DNA from: Chthoniobacter sp.
GTDB lineage: Bacteria; Verrucomicrobiota; Verrucomicrobiia; Chthoniobacterales; Chthoniobacteraceae
Length of the DNA stretch: 13,167 nt
Direction of reading: 5' to 3'
Assembly: GCA_025351065.1 (NCBI GenBank)
Contig: JANXWQ010000178.1
Span: 1-13,167 of the forward strand
The notes under the pieces are model-generated. The model was not told the origin of the DNA and made no database searches. It saw only the letters and a program-made list of their open reading frames with translations. The translations under genes were made by a program, and so were the position numbers. Below are positions 8,270 to 13,167 of the stretch, piece by piece; position 1 is the stretch's first letter; each line of letters starts with the position of its first letter.

Positions 8270-8327
8270 CGTCATTCTGAAGGCAGCCATTGGAGGGCTT
8301 TGCGACAATGGCGGAGTGAAGAACCGC
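8270..8327 (+). repeat. GTCATYCTGAA hairpin element, copy A
   Basis: The element reads CGTCATTCTGAAGGCA, then a 7-bp stem GCCATTG (8286-8292) paired with CAATGGC (8306-8312), then AGTGAAGAACCGC (8315-8327). A second copy on the other strand shares both flanks but has a different stem sequence that still pairs. Sequences of the GTCATTCTGA...AAGAA(T/C)C type are widespread intergenic repeats in many bacteria. No function is known to me for this version. Confidence 0.7.
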
Positions 8328-8338
8328 TGACTCTACCG

Positions 8339-8392
8339 CGGGCGGAGGCGGCGGGAATTATTGCGCATCTTCACTTCCGCCTCCTCCGCCCG
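8339..8392. repeat. 10-bp inverted repeat between the two GTCATYCTGAA copies
   Basis: CGGGCGGAGG (8339-8348) is the exact reverse complement of CCTCCGCCCG (8383-8392), with 34 bases between. It lies between the two convergent elements, so the region 8270-8500 is roughly palindromic at three nested levels. No T tract follows the arm, so it is not a standard terminator. Confidence 0.5.
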
Positions 8393-8438
8393 TTTCTGTC
8401 AGCGATTTGCCCCACCGTCCCATAGGCACCTCGCGGAC

Positions 8439-8499
8439 GCGGTTTTCACTACGTTTCGCCCCCGCCTGCGCCCGCGGCGAAACTCCGTTCAGGATGACC
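8439..8499 (-). repeat. GTCATYCTGAA hairpin element, copy B (inverted)
   Basis: Read on the minus strand this is GGTCATCCTGAACGGA, an 8-bp stem GTTTCGCC (complement of 8476-8483) paired with GGCGAAAC (complement of 8453-8460), then AGTGAAAACCGC (complement of 8439-8450). The flanks match copy A, while the stem differs in nearly every base and still pairs perfectly. That covariation suggests the folded form is what is maintained. Confidence 0.7.
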
Positions 8500-8541
8500 G
8501 TGTTTTTTTTGACCGCTGCGCGGAGCAGCCGCCCGCCCGCT

Positions 8542-8565
8542 GGGGAACCTGGCAGGTTCCCCTAC
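8542..8565 (-). repeat. Solo GTAG hairpin (REP-like) downstream of the methyltransferase
   Basis: GGGGAACCT (8542-8550) pairs perfectly with AGGTTCCCC (8554-8562) around a 3-base loop. On the minus strand the hairpin is preceded by GTA and its first G, giving GTAG at the foot as in the pair at 256-367. It starts about 13 bases past the methyltransferase stop codon, a typical place for REP units, where they can slow 3' decay or assist termination. Confidence 0.65.
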
Positions 8566-8577
8566 AGCCGCCACGCG

Positions 8578-9213
8578 CTACGCTTTCACCATGAAGCCCA
8601 GATTGCCCCAGCGCGCCCAGTGGGTGTGCTGCGTTTTGCCCTCCACGGAGACGCCGCCCCAGTCGTGCGTGTAGGTCTTCGAGATGAAATCCACGAACGA
8701 GGCGTTCATGTTCACATCGTGCGAGACGAGCAGCCCGCCGGGGCGCAGGCGCTTCCAGAAGTGTTTGAATTCCCAGTACTGGTGCTTGTAGCGGTGCATC
8801 GAGTCGTGCAGGAAAAAATCAATCGCGCCCGGCCCGAGCTGCTCGCGCATGAAGCCGCGCACATTGCCCGGACTCGGCACGAACGGCCCGCGCAACTCGT
8901 CTGGGATCATGCTGCCGATCTGCATCGTGGTGTCGTATTCCACGCCGTAGAGCTTGCCATCGGTCACGCCGGCATCGTGCATCCCCTTGAGGATGAAAGA
9001 CGACGCCATGCCGACGTTCGCGCCCGTCTCCACGGCGATGCGCGGGCGGAAGGTGCGCACCAGCGCGTAGAGCAGCGAGCAATCCATCTGCCCCATCGAG
9101 CTCTTGCTGCCGAGCCGCTCTTTGCGCTCCAGCATTTGCGCCATGAAAGGGCCAGTCTTCATCTCCATGACGGTCTGCATGAGGGTGAACCAGTTTAATT
9201 CTTGAGCGGGCAT
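8578..9213 (-). CDS. Class I SAM-dependent methyltransferase (Methyltransf_24-like)
   Basis: The protein has 211 residues. Motif I, the SAM-binding loop, is V61-E-T-G-A-N-V-G-M-A, preceded by a 'RPRIA' strand. The acidic second strand is YGVEYD (89-94). Motif IV-like IDFFLHDSMHRY spans 131-142, and RPGGLLVSHDV (157-167) is the usual turn and strand after it. This order and length fit stand-alone methyltransferases often found in glycan or secondary-metabolite loci. The substrate cannot be inferred. The ATG at 9213 lacks a clear ribosome binding site; ATG at residue 12 is an alternative but would keep all motifs. The gene is cytosolic (no signal), runs opposite to the cytochrome operon, and is separated from the upstream LamG gene by 202 bases containing a long inverted repeat, so the two are probably separate transcripts. 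Confidence 0.85.
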   Translation of the reverse strand: MPAQELNWFTLMQTVMEMKTGPFMAQMLERKERLGSKSSMGQMDCSLLYALVRTFRPRIAVETGANVGMASSFILKGMHDAGVTDGKLYGVEYDTTMQIGSMIPDELRGPFVPSPGNVRGFMREQLGPGAIDFFLHDSMHRYKHQYWEFKHFWKRLRPGGLLVSHDVNMNASFVDFISKTYTHDWGGVSVEGKTQHTHWARWGNLGFMVKA

Positions 9214-9292
9214 GGGGATTGGGCGGCAGTGCCTAGCAGGGATACGCGGCGGATAGAAAGCGGGATTTTTTCCGCGGCTCGCGGCAGAAGTG

Positions 9293-9387
9293 CCCGCAAA
9301 AGACGCGAAAGCACGCGAAAAAAGAACGCGGGGAAGTAGCCCGCAAGCTCCGCTCTTTGTTTCGCGTGCTTTCGCGTTTTTCGCGGG
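9293..9387. repeat. 28-base inverted repeat with CGCGAAAGCACGCGAAA arms
   Basis: The left arm at 9293-9320 and right arm at 9360-9387 are reverse complements with 26 of 28 positions matching. The core of the left arm is GACGCGAAAGCACGCGAAA. The 39-base centre can fold further (GCGGG with CCCGC). It lies between the LamG stop and the methyltransferase start, so on the minus strand it would form a strong hairpin just after the LamG gene. It could act in termination or be an intergenic repeat family. Its sequence is unrelated to the GTAG and GTCATYCTGAA elements. Confidence 0.8.
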
Positions 9388-9415
9388 CCATCCAATCTGC
9401 CAGAACCGGCCGCCT

Positions 9416-10936
9416 TCACTCCCACGACTGCCCGTAGAGCGCCTTGATTTCCGCGGGCGTGAGCGCGCGGTTATAGACGCGCACTTCGTCGATCGCGCCG
9501 TCGAAGTTCTGCCATTCGCCTTCGTCCACGCCGCCGATGCTCATCCACATTTTGTCGGTCGGATAATTCACCGTCTCGCCGGTGCGCGCGCGATCCACGA
9601 TCTCGCCGTTCACGTAGAGTTTCAGCGCGCCCATCTTCGGCGAGAGTTTTTCGAGCGTCCCGGCGACGAAATACCAGGTGTCAGGCGCGAGGATTTTCGG
9701 CGAGTCCACGGCGACGTGCTGATTGAGCATTTTTTCGCCTGTCGGCGAGAGTTTGATCTCGTTGTCGAAGACCGTGAACACTGGCTTACCGGTCACGGAG
9801 CGGTCGGTACGAAACTCGAGTGTGCCGTCCGTATCCAGGTGCAAATCCCACGGGTCGCGGCCGTACTGGCGGTCGCCGAACCACGCGATTTGCGAGCCCC
9901 AGCGCGGCGCGATGCTCGTGTATTTCACCCAGGCGGTGACGGTCAGGGTTTCTTTCAAATCGAGGTCGGGCGTGACCGGCAGCGTCACGGAATCCCACGA
10001 CACCGCCCGCGCGCTCGACGGATTTTTGCGCAACTGCACCGCCTGCCCGCGCACGCCGGTGACGAAACTCGCACCGCCGCGCAGCCGGCCATCATGCCCG
10101 CGCCCGCTGGTGTCGGTGGCGTCGGCGTGGTCGAAATTCCAGTAGCCCACGAGGCCGTCCACGGGCACCGGCGGGATTACTGCGCCGACGGCGGGCGGCA
10201 CTGCACCGGGATATTTTTCCACCGGCGCGGGCGTGATGACGGGCGCTGGCGCGGGCACTGTCAGCGAAGTCTTGATGACCGGCGCGAGCGTCACATTGCC
10301 GCTGCGCGCGACCTGCTGGAGACCCTTGCTGAGCGGGTTCTCCGGGCTCAGCGGATCGCCGAGCACGCGCGCGAGTTTCAGCAGCGCTTCGGGGTTCGGC
10401 GTGCCCTCGGTCACGGCGGGATAAAGCACGACGCCGTACACTTTCACGTCGCCCGAGACGCGGCGGAGCACGATTTTTTCGGCGGTCGGATATTTGCGCA
10501 GCGGGATGATGAAAGTGTCCGTCACCGCCTCCTTGCCGACCTCCACGAGATTGCCAAAGAGATCCACATCCACCACCCGGCCCTGCGCATCGAAAAGCTG
10601 CACCGCGATGTCCGCCGTCTCGCCCGCGTCGAAAAGAATCGTGGTCACGAGGTCTTCATTCATCCGCGTCCGGTCGATGCCGATGACCACGCGGCCCACG
10701 CCCGTCGCCGCCTCCGCTCCGGCCTGCCAGCAGCGCGGCTCCGCGGTGAAACGCCCGCCCTGCTGCTCGACTTTTGCGACCCACGCTGGCACTTCCGCCG
10801 CCGCCAGCGCACCCACTTTTTCCAACTCCGGCCCGAAACTCAGCTCCGCCACCTCCGGCTGCACCGGTGCGGCGACGGCGACGAGCCGCAGCGCGAACGC
10901 CGCGATGAAACAAACCGGCAACGGGGAGGGACGCAT
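9416..10936 (-). CDS. Secreted LamG/concanavalin A-like domain protein
   Basis: The protein has 506 residues from the ATG at 10936, chosen because it gives a clean Sec signal (MRPSPLPVCFIAAFALRLVAVAA, likely cut after AVA). A longer frame exists upstream but would begin inside the tRNA gene. Residues about 25-210 form a beta-rich domain I do not recognise, containing VGRVVIGIDRTRMNEDLV. A Pro/Ala/Val linker (about 225-256) follows. From about 257 comes a LamG-type jelly roll that starts GLVGYWNFDHADATDTSGRG, includes TLTVTAWVKY and LKLYVNGEIVDRA, and ends with the family signature IDEVRVYNRALTPAEIKALYG. Such domains in PVC secretomes usually bind carbohydrate or other surface ligands. No catalytic domain is visible. 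It sits 66 bases downstream of tRNA-Leu on the same strand. No clear ribosome binding site is seen. Confidence 0.87.
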   Translation of the reverse strand: MRPSPLPVCFIAAFALRLVAVAAPVQPEVAELSFGPELEKVGALAAAEVPAWVAKVEQQGGRFTAEPRCWQAGAEAATGVGRVVIGIDRTRMNEDLVTTILFDAGETADIAVQLFDAQGRVVDVDLFGNLVEVGKEAVTDTFIIPLRKYPTAEKIVLRRVSGDVKVYGVVLYPAVTEGTPNPEALLKLARVLGDPLSPENPLSKGLQQVARSGNVTLAPVIKTSLTVPAPAPVITPAPVEKYPGAVPPAVGAVIPPVPVDGLVGYWNFDHADATDTSGRGHDGRLRGGASFVTGVRGQAVQLRKNPSSARAVSWDSVTLPVTPDLDLKETLTVTAWVKYTSIAPRWGSQIAWFGDRQYGRDPWDLHLDTDGTLEFRTDRSVTGKPVFTVFDNEIKLSPTGEKMLNQHVAVDSPKILAPDTWYFVAGTLEKLSPKMGALKLYVNGEIVDRARTGETVNYPTDKMWMSIGGVDEGEWQNFDGAIDEVRVYNRALTPAEIKALYGQSWE

Positions 10937-11002
10937 AAGAATGCCGAGTGTCGCGAGATTCGCGCCCGTGGCAACCTTCCGCTTTGGCCCCGGCCGCAGG
11001 GC

Positions 11003-11087
11003 TGGCGGCGGCGGGACTCGAACCCGCACGGGGTTTTCACCCCAGCAGATTTTAAGTCTGCTGTGTCTGCCTTTTCACCACGCCGCC
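11003..11087 (-). tRNA. tRNA-Leu(UAA)
   Basis: On the minus strand a full 85-base cloverleaf is visible. The acceptor GGCGGCG (5') pairs with CGCCGCC (3'), followed by discriminator A. The D-stem is GTG/CAC. The anticodon stem GCAGA/TCTGC has loop CTTAAAA, placing the anticodon TAA at 11052-11054. A long class II variable arm, GGGG-TGAAAA-CCCC, is present, as expected for tRNA-Leu. The T-arm is GCGGG-TTCGAGT-CCCGC. CCA is not encoded; the next bases are GCC. The divergent glgE gene starts 128 bases away, and no promoter box was convincing in that gap. Confidence 0.95.
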
Positions 11088-11215
11088 GGGCGTGCGGCAC
11101 GGTGCGGGCGGGGGGCCGGGGAGGGCAAGAATTTTCGGGCCGGGAAAAGCGTCCGTCGCCCGGCTGAGGCGCACGCTTGCCCGCCGGGCGGTGCGTGACG
11201 CAACATGAGCGCACC

Positions 11216-13167
11216 ATGATGCTTCGCCCGCCGACTTGTGTGATTGAAAATGTGCAGCCGCTCGTCGAGGGCGGGCGCTACCCGGTGAAGCGCGCGGTGG
11301 GCGAGGACATCGCGGTCGAGGCGGATGTTTTCAAGGACGGGCACGACCTCGTCAGCGCGGTGCTGAAATGGCGGCAGCGCGGCGCGGCGCGCTGGTATGA
11401 GACGCCGATGACGCCGCTCGCAAACGACCGCTGGCGCGGGACGTTCGCGGTGTTTGAAAACGCGGTCTATGAATTCACCGTCGAGGCGTGGGGCGACACG
11501 TTTCTTTCGTGGCAGCATGAGTTTGAGCTGAAGTTCGCGGCGGCGCTGCCGGACTTGAAAAGCGAGACGCTGGAGGGCGCGGGCTTCGTGGCAAAGGCGG
11601 CGCGGCTGGCGCAGGAGGCCGGGCAGAAACGCGACGCTGAGCGGCTGCTCGTGCTGGCGGATAAAATCCGCGCAGGCACGCCGGCGGATGTGAACGCGCT
11701 GGCCCATTCGCCGGAGCTGGAGGGGCTGATGACGGCGTACCCGGATCGCAGCGAGAGTGCGGAGTATTTGCTGAACAGGCCGGCGCTGGTGGAGCTGGTG
11801 GACGCGGGCGCAGCGGCCGAGGCCGCGCCGGAAGTTTCCCCGGCGGCGAAGAAGGCGAAGGCGACGCGGAAGAAAAAGGAGGTGGTGAGTGCGACGCCGC
11901 GCTATCCGCTGGTCTATGTCGATCGTCCGCGTGCGCTGTTCTCGCAGTGGTATGAGTTTTTCCCACGCTCGGCGGAGGGGCGTGGTGACAAAGGCTCTAC
12001 GTTCCGGGACTGTCTCCCGCGCATCGACGATGCGCAGGCGATGGGTTTTGACGTGATCTATTTTCCGCCGATCCATCCCGTCGGCGTCACCGCGCGCAAA
12101 GGCCGCAACAACGCGGTGACGTGCCAGCCCGGTGAGCCCGGCGTGCCTTACGCCATCGGCAACCGGCACCAGCAATGCCCGAACGGTGGCGGGCACAAAG
12201 ACGTGGCACCGGAGCTGGGGACGCTCGCGGATTTCGACTGGCTCGTGAAAGAAATCCACGCGCGCGGGATGGAGCTGGCGCTCGACTTCGCGCTGAACTG
12301 CTCGCCCGATCATCCCTACGTCCACGCGCACCCGGACTGGTTTTACCAACGGCCCGACGGGACGATCAAATACGCGGAGAACCCGCCGAAAAAATATCAG
12401 GACGTGTATCCGCTGAACTATCACAACGCCGACTGGCGCTCGCTCTGGAGCGAGATCGCGAGCGTGGTCGAGTTTTGGTGCGAGCGCGGCGTGCGCATTT
12501 TCCGGGTGGATAATCCGCACACGAAACCCGTGGCGTTTTGGGAATACCTCATCACCCGCGTGCAGCAGCGTTTCCCCGACGCCATCTTTTTGAGCGAAGC
12601 CTTTACCCGGCCAAAAATGATGAAGGTGCTGGCGCGCGCCGGCTTCACCCAGAGCTACACCTACTTCACCTGGCGCAATACGAAGCAGGGCCTCACGGAA
12701 TACTTCACCGAGCTCACGCACAGCGAATGTGCCGAGACCATGCGCCCGAATCTGTGGCCGAACACGCCGGACATTCTGCCCAGCTTCCTGCAATTCGGCG
12801 GACGCCCCGCGTTCCTCATCCGGGCGGTGCTCGCGGCCACGCTCTCGCCGATCTACGGCATCTATTCCGGCTTCGAGCTTGGCGAAAACACCGGGCTCGA
12901 AAGGAAGCCGTGCGACGCTGCGGGCGACGTGCGCCATTTCCTCCACCTCTGCGACAACGACTACAAGCAGCTCGCCCGCGAAGAATATCTCGACTCCGAG
13001 AAATACCAGTGGAAGGAGCGCGACTGGAACGCGCCGGGAAACATCAAAGCCACGATCACCCAGCTCAACCGCATCCGCCGCGAAAACCGCGCGCTCCAGC
13101 AGGTTCGCAATCTGCGCTTTCACCACGCCGACAACGACCTCGTCCTCTACTTCGTGAAGATGACCGC
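11216..13167 (+). CDS. glgE: Alpha-1,4-glucan:maltose-1-phosphate maltosyltransferase GlgE (3' end cut by window)
   Basis: GlgE, a GH13 enzyme, transfers maltosyl units from alpha-maltose-1-phosphate to growing alpha-1,4-glucan in the trehalose-to-glycogen route. The 650 codons present cover nearly the whole protein. An N-terminal beta domain (CVIENVQPLVEGGRYPVKR) and helical insert span about 1-200. The catalytic barrel begins near VDRPRALFSQWYEFFPRS, with FPPIHPVG, PELGTLADF and LDFALNCSPDHP blocks. Nucleophile D432 lies in FRVDNPHTKP, acid/base E461 in FLSEAFTRP, and the third Asp D519 in WPNTPDILP; their spacing matches characterised GlgE. Two oddities are a Lys/Ala-rich linker at about 200-225 and a longer loop GNRHQQCPNGGGH (315-327). 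Start is the first of two adjacent ATGs (11216, 11219), neither with a clear ribosome site. The usual partners (glgB, treS/mak) are not in view and may lie downstream. Confidence 0.96.
   Translation, partial: MMLRPPTCVIENVQPLVEGGRYPVKRAVGEDIAVEADVFKDGHDLVSAVLKWRQRGAARWYETPMTPLANDRWRGTFAVFENAVYEFTVEAWGDTFLSWQHEFELKFAAALPDLKSETLEGAGFVAKAARLAQEAGQKRDAERLLVLADKIRAGTPADVNALAHSPELEGLMTAYPDRSESAEYLLNRPALVELVDAGAAAEAAPEVSPAAKKAKATRKKKEVVSATPRYPLVYVDRPRALFSQWYEFFPRSAEGRGDKGSTFRDCLPRIDDAQAMGFDVIYFPPIHPVGVTARKGRNNAVTCQPGEPGVPYAIGNRHQQCPNGGGHKDVAPELGTLADFDWLVKEIHARGMELALDFALNCSPDHPYVHAHPDWFYQRPDGTIKYAENPPKKYQDVYPLNYHNADWRSLWSEIASVVEFWCERGVRIFRVDNPHTKPVAFWEYLITRVQQRFPDAIFLSEAFTRPKMMKVLARAGFTQSYTYFTWRNTKQGLTEYFTELTHSECAETMRPNLWPNTPDILPSFLQFGGRPAFLIRAVLAATLSPIYGIYSGFELGENTGLERKPCDAAGDVRHFLHLCDNDYKQLAREEYLDSEKYQWKERDWNAPGNIKATITQLNRIRRENRALQQVRNLRFHHADNDLVLYFVKMT

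Larger units (their letters stand above)
8207..8577. other. Gene-free intergenic region made mostly of inverted repeats
   Basis: This 371-base gap separates the stop of the WD40 gene from the stop of the minus-strand methyltransferase, so transcription converges on it. I see no credible gene: short open frames here lack family resemblance and cross the repeats. It holds, in order, a weak 6-bp hairpin (8225-8244), two convergent GTCATYCTGAA elements (8270-8327 and 8439-8499) around a 10-bp inverted repeat, a T8 tract (8503-8510) and a GTAG hairpin (8542-8565). No classical intrinsic terminator follows the WD40 gene. The repeats may serve to end or stabilise both messages, which is an inference. 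Confidence 0.7.

Noticed and set aside
5270..8308. Very long open frame on the minus strand opposite the WD40 gene (over 1000 codons)
   Set aside because: It has no family resemblance, is rich in Arg/Gly/Leu as expected from antisense GC-rich codons, and lies over a gene with clear domains. Similar antisense frames at 2822-5245, 1275-2765 and 11075-13126 were rejected for the same reason.
8453..8510. Hairpin followed by a T8 tract as an intrinsic terminator for the cytochrome operon
   Set aside because: The T tract starts about 20 bases after the stem ends, too far for a standard terminator, and the hairpin is better explained as part of repeat copy B.
8361..8594. Small plus-strand open frames between the WD40 and methyltransferase genes
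   Set aside because: They consist mostly of repeat sequence, have no ribosome site and encode Arg/Pro-rich peptides without similarity to known proteins.
10937..11029. 31-codon N-terminal extension of the LamG gene
   Set aside because: It begins within the T-arm end of tRNA-Leu and would put a basic Pro-rich stretch ahead of a good signal peptide.
9290..11167. 625-codon open frame on the plus strand opposite the LamG gene
   Set aside because: It runs through the 9293-9387 inverted repeat and across the tRNA gene, is rich in His/Arg with no recognisable domain, and opposes a gene with a signal peptide and LamG domain.
11088..11215. Promoter for tRNA-Leu or glgE
   Set aside because: The 128-base divergent gap should contain promoters, but no -35/-10 pair with good match and spacing could be picked on either strand.

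Overview
The window is GC-rich DNA that looks like a PVC-superphylum bacterium, most likely Verrucomicrobiota. The main reason is the run of DUF1501, PPC-domain, DUF1549/DUF1553 and cytochrome/WD40 genes, families that are expanded in planctomycetes and verrucomicrobia. The intergenic hairpin repeats are also compatible with this. The assignment rests on gene content only and was not tested by a search.

Positions 1-8206 (+ strand) hold a four-gene run. It starts with the last 70 codons of a DUF1501 protein. Next is a secreted or lipid-anchored protein with two PPC (pre-peptidase C-terminal) domains. Third is an 852-residue membrane-anchored protein with Ig-like, cytochrome-like, DUF1549 (PSCyt2) and DUF1553 (PSD1) domains. 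Last is a 983-residue exported protein with a cytochrome c motif (PSCyt1), a seven-bladed WD40 propeller and a roughly 530-residue alanine-rich coiled-coil tail. The last three genes are 8 and 6 bases apart, so they are almost certainly one transcript. All products look exported, which suggests a cell-surface or periplasmic assembly. Its biochemical role is not established.

Positions 8207-8577 hold no gene. They contain two convergent copies of a GTCATYCTGAA hairpin element around a further inverted repeat, then a GTAG-type hairpin. A related pair of GTAG hairpins lies at 256-367, at the 5' edge of the PPC gene.

Positions 8578-11087 (- strand) hold a class I SAM-dependent methyltransferase, a 28-base inverted repeat, a secreted LamG/concanavalin-like protein and a tRNA-Leu(UAA) gene. 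From 11216 to the window end (+ strand) lies a nearly complete glgE, encoding the maltosyltransferase that builds alpha-1,4-glucan from maltose-1-phosphate. Its three catalytic acidic residues are present, and it carries an unusual Lys/Ala-rich linker.

I found no CRISPR array, transposase gene, phage gene or recognisable defence system. The most interesting unexplained material is the set of structured repeats, their apparent effect on the PPC gene's start, and the architecture of the cytochrome-propeller-coiled-coil protein.
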